Source: Microbacterium sp. ET2 (GTDB lineage: Bacteria > Actinomycetota > Actinomycetes > Actinomycetales > Microbacteriaceae). Taken from it: DNA of 64,000 nt. The notes under the pieces are model-generated. The model did not search any database and was not told where the DNA came from. It saw only the letters and a list, made by a program, of their open reading frames with translations. The translations under genes and the position numbers were made by a program. This document shows, in pieces, positions 1-9,668 of this stretch (positions are counted from its first letter, which is position 1; each line of letters starts with the position of its first letter). The stretch spans positions 3,348,001 through 3,412,000 of the forward strand of contig NZ_CP128170.1 in assembly GCF_030347395.1 (NCBI RefSeq). The letters run 5' to 3'.

Positions 1-746
1 GGCACCTGGGCTGCGGCTGCCTGATCGACGAAGAACACCGTTCGTCGCGTGCCCTTCGCGCCGGCCGCGGGGACGCTGGCGTAACTGGCGCCTGCCAGAG
101 CGAGGCCGAGCGCGGACGCCTTGTCGGTTCCCGACAGCACCAGCCAGACCCGCTGCGACGAGTTGATCACCGGCCGGGTGAAGGTCAGCCGCTGCGACGG
201 CGGTTTCGGAGAGTCGCGGACGGGCACCACCGACGCGTCGGTGACGAGGATCTCGGGGCGATCGGGGAAGAGCGACGCGATGTGACCGTCGGGCCCGACG
301 CCGAGGAAGCTGATGTCGAAGGTCGGCCACTGCGGATGATCCGGCGACCCGTACCGCGCGAGCTCGGCAGCGTACACATGTGCGGCCTCATCGAGATCCA
401 CGCCCTCATCACTGGCCGGGGCCGCGTGGATGTGCGCGTCCGGGAGAGCATCCAGCAGCGCCTCCCGGCTCTGACGTTCGTTCCGCTCAGGGTGGAGGCG
501 CCGTACGAAGCGCTCGTCACTCCACCAGAAGTGGACCCGGCTCCAGTCGATCCGATACCGGGGAGCCTGCGCTGCGGCGGCACGCAGCACGGCGGCGCCG
601 CTGACACCACCCGTCAGGGCGACGTGTACGTCGCGTGACGTCGACTTCTTCGCCACCCGGGTGAGGAAGCGCTCGGCGACGGACCCGGCCAGCGCGGCGG
701 CGTCGGGGGTGATGACGACGCGCTTCTCGCCGGACGAATCAGCCAT
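1..746 (-). CDS. pgl: 6-phosphogluconolactonase (3' end cut by window edge)
   Basis: Hydrolyses 6-phosphogluconolactone to 6-phosphogluconate, the second step of the oxidative pentose phosphate pathway in the cytoplasm. From the ATG at 746, 248 codons are open to the window edge with no stop. The family is usually about 250 residues, so only the last few are missing. Family signs are TGGVSG (residues 45-50), WWSDERFV (74-81) and GVGPDGHIASLF (149-160) of the DevB/NagB-like fold. Its start overlaps the last 8 bases of opcA, which suggests translational coupling as the last gene of the tkt operon. Confidence 0.93.
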   Translation of the reverse strand, partial: MADSSGEKRVVITPDAAALAGSVAERFLTRVAKKSTSRDVHVALTGGVSGAAVLRAAAAQAPRYRIDWSRVHFWWSDERFVRRLHPERNERQSREALLDALPDAHIHAAPASDEGVDLDEAAHVYAAELARYGSPDHPQWPTFDISFLGVGPDGHIASLFPDRPEILVTDASVVPVRDSPKPPSQRLTFTRPVINSSQRVWLVLSGTDKASALGLALAGASYASVPAAGAKGTRRTVFFVDQAAAAQV

Positions 747-1692
747 GTGTCTCCTGCGTCGTGGGCGGGTCGAGCAGCGCCCAGCCCTCGGTGATCACTC
801 GACCGTACAGGACGTCGGGGTCCAACCGCCGCAGCTCCTCCGCGAGGCACTCCCGCAGGCTACGGCGAGGGAAGGCGAGGTCGTGCTGGGGCTGCCCGGG
901 CTGGGTGAGGAGAGCCACTTCAGGACTCGGCCGCTCCAGGACGACATCGCCGCTCTCGCGCACGAGTGTCACCGACTTGATGCCGTGGGGCCACTCCGCG
1001 GTGGGGAGGTAACCCCAGTCGACGGGCACGTCGAGGGCGAGACGGAGCCATGCCGCCAGGAGCGCCGTGGACGGTGAGTCGGAAGCCCCGCGCACCATGA
1101 TACTCGTGACGGTCTCGAACGGCGGCTGATCCAGGATGGCCGCGAGCTGCTCGCGCCAGCGGGTGAGGCGGGTCCAGGCGAGGTCGGTGTCCCCGGGGCG
1201 ATACTTCTCCCCGAGTGAGGCGACCCACGCCGACGGATCGGGTTTGGTGGCGGCATCCGTGATCCGCCGCTGCGCGATCTTGCCGATCGAAGTCTGAGAG
1301 GGGATGTCGGGGGTGTCGTCCGGCCACCACACCACGACCGGTGCGTCGGGGAGGAGGAGCCCTGTGACGAGACTCTCCAGGTTCGTCGACCCCGCCTCGC
1401 CGAGCGCGTGGAGGGTCACGACCTCGCTGGCGCCGGCGTCGCCGCCGACGCGGATCTGCGCGTCCAGCCGGGGCGGCGAGTCCTCGCCGTTCGTCATCAC
1501 GACGATGACACGCATCGGATGCTCGCGCGAGGCGGCGTTTGCGACGTCGATGACCTCTTCCTGCGCACCCTGACGGGTGACGATGATGAGGGTCAGCACA
1601 CGTCCGAGGGCGACCGCGCCGCCCTCTTCGCGAACGTTGACCAGGGCGCGCGAGATCTTGCTGACGGTGGTGTCGGGCAGGTCGACGATCAT
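739..1692 (-). CDS. opcA: glucose-6-phosphate dehydrogenase assembly protein OpcA
   Basis: OpcA is an allosteric and assembly partner of glucose-6-phosphate dehydrogenase in cyanobacteria and actinobacteria and has no catalytic site of its own. The frame stays open upstream to 1827, but the ATG at 1692 gives the usual N-terminus (MIVDLPDTTV) and overlaps the zwf stop by 4 bases (ATGA). The 317-residue length is normal. The family signature PDAPVVVWWPDD lies at about residues 115-126. Position between zwf and pgl is the standard actinobacterial arrangement. Confidence 0.93.
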   Translation of the reverse strand: MIVDLPDTTVSKISRALVNVREEGGAVALGRVLTLIIVTRQGAQEEVIDVANAASREHPMRVIVVMTNGEDSPPRLDAQIRVGGDAGASEVVTLHALGEAGSTNLESLVTGLLLPDAPVVVWWPDDTPDIPSQTSIGKIAQRRITDAATKPDPSAWVASLGEKYRPGDTDLAWTRLTRWREQLAAILDQPPFETVTSIMVRGASDSPSTALLAAWLRLALDVPVDWGYLPTAEWPHGIKSVTLVRESGDVVLERPSPEVALLTQPGQPQHDLAFPRRSLRECLAEELRRLDPDVLYGRVITEGWALLDPPTTQETHG

Positions 1693-3281
1693 GGACGCCT
1701 CCAGGTGCGGCCGTCGCGGGCGAGCATCGCCTCGGCGGATTCCGGGCCCCACGAGCCCGGGGCGTACTGCTCGAGCGGTCCGTCCTGAGTGGCCCAGAAC
1801 TGCTCGATCGGATCGAGGATCCGCCACGACAGCTCCACCTCCTCGTGCCGCGGGAACAGCGGAGGATCGCCCAGCAGGACGTCGAGGATGAGGCGCTCGT
1901 AGGCCTCCGGGCTCGCTTCGGTGAAGGCGTGCCCGTAGCCGAAGTCCATCGTGACGTCCCGGACCTGAAGGCCCGCGCCCGGCACCTTCGACCCGAATCG
2001 GATGGTCACGCCCTCATCGGGCTGCACCCGGATCACCAGGGCGTTCTGCCCGAGCCCCGACGTCTGGTTGCGGGAGAAGAGCAGCTCAGGCGCGCGCTTG
2101 AACACCACCGCGATCTCGGTGACGCGCCGGCCGAGTCGTTTTCCGGTACGCAGGTAGAACGGCACTCCCGCCCACCGGCGCGTGTTGACCTCGAGCGTGA
2201 TGGCGGCGTAGGTCTCGGTGGTGGACTCGGGGTTCATCCCCTCCTCCTCGAGGAAGCCGAGCACGCGCTCGCCCCCCTGCCAGCCTCCCGCATACTGCCC
2301 GCGCGCGGTGGAGCGGGCCAGGTCCTCGGGGAGGGTCACGGCGGCGAGCACCTTCTCCTTCTCCGCACGCAGATGCTGTGCGTCGAAGGAGATCGGCTCC
2401 TCCATGGCGGTGAGTGCGAGGAGCTGCAGAAGGTGGTTCTGGATGACGTCGCGGGCGGCCCCGATCCCGTCGTAGTAGCCGGCGCGACCGCCCACACCGA
2501 TGTCCTCGGCCATGGTGATCTGCACGTGATCGACGTAGTTGCGGTTCCAGATCGGCTCGTAGAGCTCATTGGCGAACCGCAGCGCGAGGATGTTCTGGAC
2601 CGTCTCCTTGCCCAGGTAGTGATCGATCCGAAAGATCGAGTCGGTCGGGAAGGCGCTGCGCAGCGCGTCGTTCAGAGCCTGAGCCGAGGCCAGATCGTGT
2701 CCGAAGGGCTTCTCGATCACCACGCGTCGCCAGCGTTCAGGGCGGTCGGCGGTGTCGTCGACGAGTCCCGAGGCCTTCAGCTGCTCGGCAACGACCGGGA
2801 AGTCCTTCGGCGGGATCGAGAGGTAGAACGCGTGATTGCCCATCGTTCCGCGCTCGGTGTCGAGCTGGTCCACCGTCTCGCGCAGGCGCCGGAACGCGTC
2901 GGCGTCGCCGAATTCGCCGGAGACGAACCGAATGCCCTCCAGCAGCTGCGACCAGGTCTCCTCGCGGAATTCGGTGCGGGCGTTCGCCCGCACCGCGTCG
3001 TAGACCACCTTGGCGAAGTCCTGATCCTCCCAGTCGCGCCGTGCGAAGCCGACGAGCGCGAATCCGGGAGGAAGCAGCCCGCGATTGGCGAGGTCGTAGA
3101 CCGCGGGCATCAGCTTCTTGCGGGACAGGTCGCCGGTGACTCCGAAGATCACCAGTGCGCTCGGCCCGGCGATGCGATTGAGGCGCCGGTCTTCGGGATC
3201 GCGGAGCGGGTTGCGTCCGCGGGAGATCTCGACACCCGACGCCGCTGCGCCGCTGCTCGATCCGGGGATCTCGTCGGTCAT
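1689..3281 (-). CDS. zwf: glucose-6-phosphate 1-dehydrogenase
   Basis: Oxidises glucose-6-phosphate to 6-phosphogluconolactone with NADP+, the entry step of the oxidative pentose phosphate pathway. The 530-residue protein has the dinucleotide-binding motif GVTGDLSRKK (47-56), VIEKPFG (188-194) and the active-site motif RIDHYLGKE (218-226) with its substrate-binding Lys and catalytic His. The first 40 residues are a variable lead, usual for actinobacterial enzymes. It begins 7 bases after the pgi stop and overlaps opcA by 4 bases, so it belongs to the same operon. Confidence 0.97.
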   Translation of the reverse strand: MTDEIPGSSSGAAASGVEISRGRNPLRDPEDRRLNRIAGPSALVIFGVTGDLSRKKLMPAVYDLANRGLLPPGFALVGFARRDWEDQDFAKVVYDAVRANARTEFREETWSQLLEGIRFVSGEFGDADAFRRLRETVDQLDTERGTMGNHAFYLSIPPKDFPVVAEQLKASGLVDDTADRPERWRRVVIEKPFGHDLASAQALNDALRSAFPTDSIFRIDHYLGKETVQNILALRFANELYEPIWNRNYVDHVQITMAEDIGVGGRAGYYDGIGAARDVIQNHLLQLLALTAMEEPISFDAQHLRAEKEKVLAAVTLPEDLARSTARGQYAGGWQGGERVLGFLEEEGMNPESTTETYAAITLEVNTRRWAGVPFYLRTGKRLGRRVTEIAVVFKRAPELLFSRNQTSGLGQNALVIRVQPDEGVTIRFGSKVPGAGLQVRDVTMDFGYGHAFTEASPEAYERLILDVLLGDPPLFPRHEEVELSWRILDPIEQFWATQDGPLEQYAPGSWGPESAEAMLARDGRTWRRP

Positions 3282-3288
3282 GAACGTC

Positions 3289-4912
3289 CTACTGGGCGGC
3301 TTCGAACAGGGAGAGGATTTCGGCCTGCGGGTCGGTCAGCGTCAGCGTCACGACCGGGCGGCCGTGGCCGTCGGCCAGAACGCTCGCGTCACCGGCGGCC
3401 TGTGCCTGGATCAGCTGGCCGAAGGTGAAGGGGCGACCGGGGATCTCGAGGTCGACGTCGGTCTGCTCGAGGATCTGCAGGTACACGCCCGTGGCCGGGC
3501 CGCCCTTGTGGTACTGACCCGTGGAGTGCAGGAACCGAGGACCCCAGCCGAAGGTGGTCGGGCGACCGGAGTCGGCGGCGACGAGCTCGCGCAGACCCTG
3601 CAGCTGCGGAAGATCGAGACGATTGACGTACGCCTGGATGGAGACGTAGCCGTCGGCGGGGAGCCTGCGCCCACAGGGCATCGAGCACGCCGGCGACGGT
3701 TCCCGATGCCGCGAGGGCGGGATCGGAGACCCGCACCTCGACGCCGTCCAAGGTGAAGGCGGGTGCCGAGGGCTCGGGACGCGCATCGAGCAGACCGCGG
3801 GCGGCGGTCTTCGCCGACTCCACGTCGGGCTGATCGAAGGGGTTGATCCCCAGCATCCGTCCCGCGATCGCCGTGGCGTACTCCCACACCATGAATTGCG
3901 CGCCGAGCGAACCGCTCACGAGGACCTCGCCCTCGTGACGCTCACGCAGGTGGAAGGCTCCCGCCTCGTCGACCAGGCGCACGATCTGCAGATCCTCCGG
4001 CCGGGATTCGAGCTCGGGCGAGACGGGGAGCAGGACGACGGGGAGGATGCCGGTGCCCTGCTTGCCGGTCGATTCGGCGATGAGCTGTTCGATCCAGTCG
4101 GGGAGCCCGACGATGTGCGTGCCGTCGGTGACGAGACCCAGCTTGTCGCGACGCGGGGTTCCCCCCGCTATCGCCGCGGCGAGGACGAGAGCGGGATTCT
4201 CGGGACTGTCCACGGCGACCTCGAGGAGCGTCGCCTCGGCCTCGTCGAGAAGCTCGCCGATGTCGACGCCCGCAAGTCCCGCGGGCACCAGCCCGAAGGC
4301 CGTCAGCGCCGAGTAGCGACCTCCGACGTCGGGGTCGGCATTGAAGACGCGGTAGCCGTCGGCGCGCCCGGACTGATCCAGCGGCGAGCCGGGGTCGGTG
4401 ACGATGACGATCCGCTCGGTCGGGTCGATCCCGAGGTCGCGGAAGGCAGCCTCGAAGGTGCGCTTCGCCGAGTCGGTCTCGACGGTCGACCCGGACTTGG
4501 ATGACACCACGAGGACGGTCTGGCTGAGGCCACCGGCCTCGCTGTCACCGTCGATCGCAGCGAGCACCTGGCCGGGAGCGGTGGAGTCCAAGATGACCAG
4601 GGGGACTCCCGAGGTCTGGGCGATCACCTCGGGCGCGAGGGACGATCCCCCCATGCCGGCGAGGACCACGCGGGTGACTCCCCGTGAGCGCAGCTCATCG
4701 CGAAGCGCCACGATCTCGGCCACGAGCGGACGCGACACCGACACCGCCTGCACCCAGCCGAGGCGCTTGGACGCTTCGGGCTCGGCATCCGGGCCCCACA
4801 GCGACGCGTCGCCGGCCGTGATCCCCGATGCGACGAGGCTCGCGACCAGGCCCGGGAGCGTCTCGTCCACGACGGACTTCACACGCCCTGAGACGTGGAT
4901 GTCGAAGGTCAC
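3289..4912 (-). pseudogene. pgi: glucose-6-phosphate isomerase, broken by a +1 frameshift
   Basis: Interconverts glucose-6-phosphate and fructose-6-phosphate. The frame from ATG 4912 matches the family through VVSSKSGSTVETDS and reads to about residue 415 (GVLDALWAQ). It then turns into Arg-rich nonsense ending at 3389. The true C-terminus (ADGYVSIQAYVNRL onward) continues in another frame to the stop at 3289. The switch is at about 3658-3665, where the coding strand reads CAGGCTCCCCGCC; removing one base restores QLPADGYVS or QAPADGYVS. The repaired product is 540 residues, a normal length. The ATG overlaps the tal stop by 4 bases. An assembly error is more likely than a dead gene, because both halves are well conserved. 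Confidence 0.88.
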
Positions 4913-6039
4913 TGGGCCGCCTCCTCGACGCTGGCCGGCGCCGCCTCGAGAGCCGCGGCGACCGTTCCCTGCAGCTCGTGCCAGGAGGCCATGAACTTCT
5001 CCACGCCTTCCTTCTCCAGCACATCGGTGACATCGTCGAAGTCGACGCCGACGGCCTTCAGCTGATCGAAGACGGCGTGCGCGTCGGCGTACTCACCGGT
5101 GACGGTGTCACCGGTGACCTCACCGTGGTCGAACGTCGCCTCGAGCGTCTTCTCCGGCATCGTGTTCACGGTGCCGGGAGCGACGAGCTGGGTCACATAG
5201 AGGGTGTCGGGAAGGGCGGGATCCTTGACGCCCGTGGACGCCCAGAGGGGCCGCTGGACCCGGGCGCCGGCTTCGATGAGCGCCTTCGCGCGGTCGGTGG
5301 CGAACTCCCGCTCGTACAGTTCGTAGGCCAGACGCGCATTGGCGACGCCGGCGCGGGACTTCAGCGCCCGTGCCTCATCGGTGCCGATGGCCTCGAGGCG
5401 CTTGTCCACCTCGGTGTCCACGCGGGAGACGAAGAACGACGCGACGGAGTGGATGGTGGAGATGTCGTGTCCGGCCTCTCGTGCCTTCTCGATACCCGAG
5501 AGGTAGGCATCGATGACCGCGGCGTATCGCTCCAGACTGAAGATCAGCGTGACGTTGACCGAGATCCCTGCCGCGAGCACTTCGGTGATCGCGGGGAGGC
5601 CGGCCAGGGTCGCGGGGATCTTGATGTGCACGTTCGGGCGGTCCACCCGTGCCCACAGCTTCTTGGCCTCGGCGACGGTCGCGGCGGTGTCGTGCGCCAG
5701 GTCGGGGGAGACCTCGATCGAGACGCGGCCGTCCACTCCTTCGGTGGCGTCGAACACCGGCTGGAAGACGTCGGCGGCCGAACGGACGTCATCCGTCGTG
5801 ATCTCGAAGATGGCGCGATGGACGTCGGCACCGTCCTCCGACAGCGTGGTGACCTGCGCGCGGTAGTCCTCGCCCTTGGCAAGGGCTCCGGCGAAGATCG
5901 TCGGGTTGGTGGTGACACCACTGACGTTGCGGTTCTCGATCAGCCCGGCCAGGTTGCCGGATTCGATGCGCTGGCGGGACAGGTCGTCCAGCCAGATGCT
6001 GACGCCCTCTTCGACAAGACGTGCGGTGGGGGTGGTCAT
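4909..6039 (-). CDS. tal: transaldolase
   Basis: Transfers a dihydroxyacetone unit between sugar phosphates in the non-oxidative pentose phosphate pathway. The 376-residue protein has GVTTNPTIF (41-49) and the Schiff-base lysine at about 140 in [10 protein letters not shown]. This is the longer, actinobacterial type of transaldolase. The ATG at 6039 has a GGAG ribosome site 5 bases upstream. It follows tkt after a 49-base spacer and overlaps pgi by 4 bases. Confidence 0.97.
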   Translation of the reverse strand: MTTPTARLVEEGVSIWLDDLSRQRIESGNLAGLIENRNVSGVTTNPTIFAGALAKGEDYRAQVTTLSEDGADVHRAIFEITTDDVRSAADVFQPVFDATEGVDGRVSIEVSPDLAHDTAATVAEAKKLWARVDRPNVHIKIPATLAGLPAITEVLAAGISVNVTLIFSLERYAAVIDAYLSGIEKAREAGHDISTIHSVASFFVSRVDTEVDKRLEAIGTDEARALKSRAGVANARLAYELYEREFATDRAKALIEAGARVQRPLWASTGVKDPALPDTLYVTQLVAPGTVNTMPEKTLEATFDHGEVTGDTVTGEYADAHAVFDQLKAVGVDFDDVTDVLEKEGVEKFMASWHELQGTVAAALEAAPASVEEAAQ

Positions 6040-6073
6040 GGGATCTCCTCAGTGCCTCGGGGGCTCAAGAGCG

Positions 6074-6097
6074 CAGTGGCTCAGTGGATCAGTGGGT
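6074..6097. repeat. three 8-bp tandem repeats across the tkt stop codon
   Basis: Three consecutive 8-base units, CAGTGGCT, CAGTGGAT and CAGTGGGT on the + strand, begin at 6074, 6082 and 6090. They span the tkt stop codon (6089-6091) and the start of the tkt-tal spacer. Origin by replication slippage is likely. No function is evident. Confidence 0.7.
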
Positions 6098-8188
6098 CGC
6101 GGCAGCGATGGTTTCGCGGGCCGCCTCGACGACGGCCTCGGCGGTGATGCCGAACTTCTCGAACAGCGTCTTGTAGTCGGCCGACGCGCCGAAGTGCTCG
6201 ATCGACACCGAGCGCCCGCGATCGCCGACGATGCCACGCCAGGGGAGCGCGATGCCGGCCTCGACCGAGACCCGTGCAGTCACGGCGGCGGGGAGCACGG
6301 ATTCGCGGTAGGCCTCGTCCTGCTCGGCGAACCACTCCAGCGACGGCGCCGACACGACCCGGGCGTTCACGCCTTCACTCCGCAGCGTCTCGCGGGCTGC
6401 GACGGCCAGCTGCACCTCGGAACCTGTGGCGATGAGGATCACGTCGGGCTCGCCGTCGGGGGCGTCGGCCAGCACGTAGGCGCCGCGCGCGGCACCGTCG
6501 GCCGAGGCCAGGGTGTCGCCGGAGGCATCGCCCTCGCCGCGCTCGAACACGGGGATGTTCTGTCGGGTCAGGGCCAGGCCCGCCGGCCCGGCGTGGCGAC
6601 GAAGCAGTTCCAGCCAGGCCACGGCGGTCTCGTTGGCGTCCGCCGGACGCACCAGCGTGAAGTTCGGGATGGCGCGGAGTGCGGCGAGCTGCTCGATCGG
6701 CTGGTGCGTCGGACCGTCCTCGCCGAGCGCGACCGAGTCGTGGGTCCACACGAACAGCGACGGGATGTCCATCAGGGCTGCCAGACGCACCGATGGGCGC
6801 ATGTAGTCGCTGAAGATGAGGAAGGTGCCGCCGAAGGCGCGGGTGGGGCCGTGGAGCACGATGCCGTTGATGATCGCGCCCATGGCGTGCTCGCGGATGC
6901 CGAAGTGCAGCACACGGCCGTACGGGTCGCCCGACCACTCGTGCGTGGACCACACCTCGGGAATGAAGGACTTCGTGTCCTTGATCGTGGTCAGGTTGGA
7001 CTCGGCGAGATCCGCGGACCCGCCCCAGAGCTCGGGAAGCCGTCCGGCCAGCGCGTTGATGACCTGTCCGGAGGCGGCTCGCGTGGAGACGTCCTTCCCG
7101 GCGGCGAACACGGGCAGCGCCTCGCGGATGTCAGCGGGGAGTTCGCGAGCCTGAACGCGGTCCCAGAGGGCCTTGCGCTCGGGGTGGGCGGCGGCCCACG
7201 CGTCGAACTTCTCCTGCCACGCGGCGCGCGCCGCGGCGCCCCGCTCACGAAGCGCGCGGGTGTGGGCGAGCACGTCGTCCGGCACCTCGAAGGTCTCGTC
7301 CGGGTTCCAGCCGAGCACCTCTTTGGTCGCGCGCAGTTCGTCGGCGCCCAGCGCCGAGCCGTGGATCTTGCCGGTGTTCTGCTTGCCGGGGGAGGGCCAG
7401 CCGATGATGGTCTTCAGGATGATGATCGACGGCCGGTCGGTTTCGCCCTTGGCCTGCTCGATCGCGTCGTAGAGCGCAGCGGCATCCTCGACGTACTGAC
7501 CGGTCTTCTTCCAGTCCACCGTCTGGACGTGCCACCCGTAGGACTCGTAGCGCGCCGCGACATCCTCGGTGAAGGCGACGTTGGTGTCGTCCTCGATCGA
7601 GATCTGGTTGGAGTCGTAGATGACGACGAGGTTTCCGAGGTTCTGATGCCCGGCCAGTGACGACGCCTCGGACGTCACGCCCTCCTGCAGGTCGCCGTCG
7701 GAAGCGATGACGTAGATGTGGTGGTCGAAGGGAGACTCGCCCGCCGGGGTCTCAGGGTCGAACAGCCCGCGCTCGAAGCGCTGCGCATAGGCGAAGCCGA
7801 CGGAGGAGGCCAGGCCCTGCCCCAGCGGTCCTGTGGTGATCTCCACACCGTCGGTGTGACCGAACTCGGGGTGTCCCGGAGTCTTCGACCCCCAGGTCCG
7901 CAGCGCCTTCAGGTCGTCGAGCTCGAGGCCGAAGCCGCCGAGATACAGCTGCACGTACTGCGTCAGCGAGCTGTGGCCGGCGGAGAGGATGAAGCGGTCA
8001 CGGCCGGGCCAGTGCGTCTCGGCCGGGTCGTGGTTCATCACCCGCTGGTAGAGCAGGTACGCCGCCGGGGCCAGGCTCATCGCGGTGCCGGGATGACCGT
8101 TGCCGACTTTCTCCACGGCGTCCGCCGCCAGGACTCGGGCGGTGTCCACCGCGCGTCGATCGATCTCTTCCCACCGCAGTTCCGACAC
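6089..8188 (-). CDS. tkt: transketolase
   Basis: Thiamine-diphosphate enzyme that moves two-carbon units between sugar phosphates. About 699 residues, typical of bacterial transketolase, with [13 protein letters not shown] near residue 30 and the ThDP motif SDGDLQEG near 155. The frame is open up to an ATG at 8233. I prefer the GTG at 8188, because AGAAAGG lies just upstream and the protein then begins [15 protein letters not shown] as usual, while the ATG has no ribosome site. It is the first gene of the pentose phosphate operon and is divergent from ctaB. Confidence 0.95.
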   Translation of the reverse strand: MSELRWEEIDRRAVDTARVLAADAVEKVGNGHPGTAMSLAPAAYLLYQRVMNHDPAETHWPGRDRFILSAGHSSLTQYVQLYLGGFGLELDDLKALRTWGSKTPGHPEFGHTDGVEITTGPLGQGLASSVGFAYAQRFERGLFDPETPAGESPFDHHIYVIASDGDLQEGVTSEASSLAGHQNLGNLVVIYDSNQISIEDDTNVAFTEDVAARYESYGWHVQTVDWKKTGQYVEDAAALYDAIEQAKGETDRPSIIILKTIIGWPSPGKQNTGKIHGSALGADELRATKEVLGWNPDETFEVPDDVLAHTRALRERGAAARAAWQEKFDAWAAAHPERKALWDRVQARELPADIREALPVFAAGKDVSTRAASGQVINALAGRLPELWGGSADLAESNLTTIKDTKSFIPEVWSTHEWSGDPYGRVLHFGIREHAMGAIINGIVLHGPTRAFGGTFLIFSDYMRPSVRLAALMDIPSLFVWTHDSVALGEDGPTHQPIEQLAALRAIPNFTLVRPADANETAVAWLELLRRHAGPAGLALTRQNIPVFERGEGDASGDTLASADGAARGAYVLADAPDGEPDVILIATGSEVQLAVAARETLRSEGVNARVVSAPSLEWFAEQDEAYRESVLPAAVTARVSVEAGIALPWRGIVGDRGRSVSIEHFGASADYKTLFEKFGITAEAVVEAARETIAAATH

Positions 8189-8341
8189 CGGGCCGCCTTT
8201 CTCGAGGGTGCGTCCCGACGCCAGGCAATCCACGGCGAGGACCAGTGAGGTTCGGGGGATTGGGCGCGGGGCGCTCGTGTGGCTTCAGCATAGCGAAGCG
8301 GCACATCCGGGCGAGAGAGTGTGACAGGTCGTGACGGGGCG

Positions 8342-8370
8342 TTGACATCCCTCGACGTTCGCGGTAACGC
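8342..8370 (+). promoter_or_regulatory. candidate promoter for ctaB
   Basis: A perfect -35 hexamer TTGACA (8342-8347) is followed after 17 bases by TAACGC (8365-8370). It lies in the 256-base divergent region between tkt and ctaB. A second -10-like box, TAGACT, is at 8404-8409. The -10 at 8365 is weak, so this is a candidate only. No clear promoter for tkt was found in the same region. Confidence 0.45.
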
Positions 8371-8444
8371 TCCCGCGTCGGTCGGAGCCCGCGCACCATG
8401 ACCTAGACTCGAGAGGGACTTTTCGAGGCTCGCAACGGGGGACG

Positions 8445-9371
8445 ATGGACATCTCAACGGCCGCCGGTGGCGCGATCATGCGCCACCGCCCGTCTCCGGG
8501 TCGCACCGTCCGTGCGTACATCGCGCTGACCAAGCCTCGCGTCCTCGAGCTGCTGCTGGTCACCACCGTCCCCGTGATGATCCTCGCGCAGAACGGACTG
8601 CCGAATCTCTGGCTGGTCCTCGCCACGGTGATCGGCGGCTCGTTGAGCGCGGGATCGGCCGCCGCGTTCAACATGTATCTCGACCGCGACATCGACGCTC
8701 ACATGCAGCGGACCGAGAACCGTCCCCTGGTGACGGGCGAGGTCACCCCGCGCGGCGCGCTGGTGTTCGCGTGGTCGCTCGCCGTGGCATCCACCCTCTG
8801 GCTCCTGTTCACGACCAATGTTCTCGCCGCCGGGCTGTCGGCGGGTGCGATCTTCTTCTACGTCGTCATCTACACGATGATCCTGAAGCGTCGCACCGAG
8901 CAGAACATCGTCTGGGGCGGCATCGCCGGGTGCTTCCCCGTGCTGATCGGATGGACCGCGGTGACGGGCTCGCTGTCGTGGGCGCCGTTCGTGCTGTTCC
9001 TGCTGGTGTTCCTGTGGACGCCGCCCCACTACTGGCCGCTGTCGATGAAGTACCGCGGTGACTACGCCGAGGTCGACGTGCCGATGCTCGGTGCCACCCG
9101 CACCGGCTCGCAGGTCGGACTGCAGGTCATCCTCTATGCCTGGGCGACCGTCGCGTGCTCGCTGCTGCTGATCCCCGTCGCGGGGATGGGGCTGGTCTAC
9201 ACCGTGTCGGCCGTGGTGTTCGGCGGCTGGTTCATCTACGAGTCCCACCGCCTGTACAACCGCGCGGTGCGCGGCACCGAGCCGCGGCCGATGCGCGTCT
9301 TCCACGCCTCGATCTCCTACCTCACCCTCCTCTTCGTCGCGATCGCCGTCGACCCGCTCCTCCCCTTCTGA
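8445..9371 (+). CDS. ctaB: protoheme IX farnesyltransferase (haem O synthase)
   Basis: Membrane prenyltransferase that attaches farnesyl to haem B to give haem O for cytochrome oxidase. The 308-residue protein has the first Asp-rich motif [15 protein letters not shown] (76-90), the second near [12 protein letters not shown], and about eight to nine hydrophobic segments. The ATG at 8445 is preceded by GGGGGA. ctaA, the next enzyme of the pathway, lies 1.3 kb away on the opposite strand with an unrelated gene between. Confidence 0.96.
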   Translation: MDISTAAGGAIMRHRPSPGRTVRAYIALTKPRVLELLLVTTVPVMILAQNGLPNLWLVLATVIGGSLSAGSAAAFNMYLDRDIDAHMQRTENRPLVTGEVTPRGALVFAWSLAVASTLWLLFTTNVLAAGLSAGAIFFYVVIYTMILKRRTEQNIVWGGIAGCFPVLIGWTAVTGSLSWAPFVLFLLVFLWTPPHYWPLSMKYRGDYAEVDVPMLGATRTGSQVGLQVILYAWATVACSLLLIPVAGMGLVYTVSAVVFGGWFIYESHRLYNRAVRGTEPRPMRVFHASISYLTLLFVAIAVDPLLPF

Positions 9372-9411
9372 CGCGCGGGCGCGGGTGCCTTCTGACGGGT
9401 GAGCGCGGGTG
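9364..9411. repeat. 24-bp imperfect tandem duplication over the ctaB stop
   Basis: Two adjacent 24-base units (9364-9387 and 9388-9411) both begin CCTTCTGACG and end GCGCGGGTG, matching at 21 of 24 positions. The first contains the ctaB stop codon. The rest of the 297-base gap to 9668 holds no gene or terminator that I can support; an in-frame upstream extension from 9558 does not look coding. Confidence 0.65.
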
Positions 9412-9668
9412 CGCGCCGGCCCCGCGCTCCGGCACTGCGTCCGGCCTCGCGCGTCGCCGGCGCCGCCACCGACCGGCGCTGCGCGTCCCTGCCGCGGGGA
9501 ATCGAGCCTTCCACGGTTCGTTGAGCGGCATCCGACCGAGCGAAGGGAGAACGCCGCATGCGCCGCGCCCGCGTCTGTTCCTGCACAGGGGAGGGTGGGC
9601 GCCCAACCGTCCCCAGGTCGGCCTGCGCCCCGATCTCGCCGGCACTGGCGGAGCAGTATCGAGCCGTG

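Noticed and set aside
739..1827. OpcA as a 362-residue protein from the first start at 1827
   Set aside because: The extra 45 residues lie within zwf, are Arg/Gly-rich and unlike OpcA; the ATG at 1692 overlaps the zwf stop as expected.
1845..3428. A 527-residue open frame opposite zwf
   Set aside because: High-GC shadow on the strand opposite a conserved gene; no recognisable domain.
9558..9668. N-terminal extension of the DUF559 protein from ATG 9558
   Set aside because: The extra 37 residues show no family likeness; ATG 9669 fits the AbiEi-like N-terminus.
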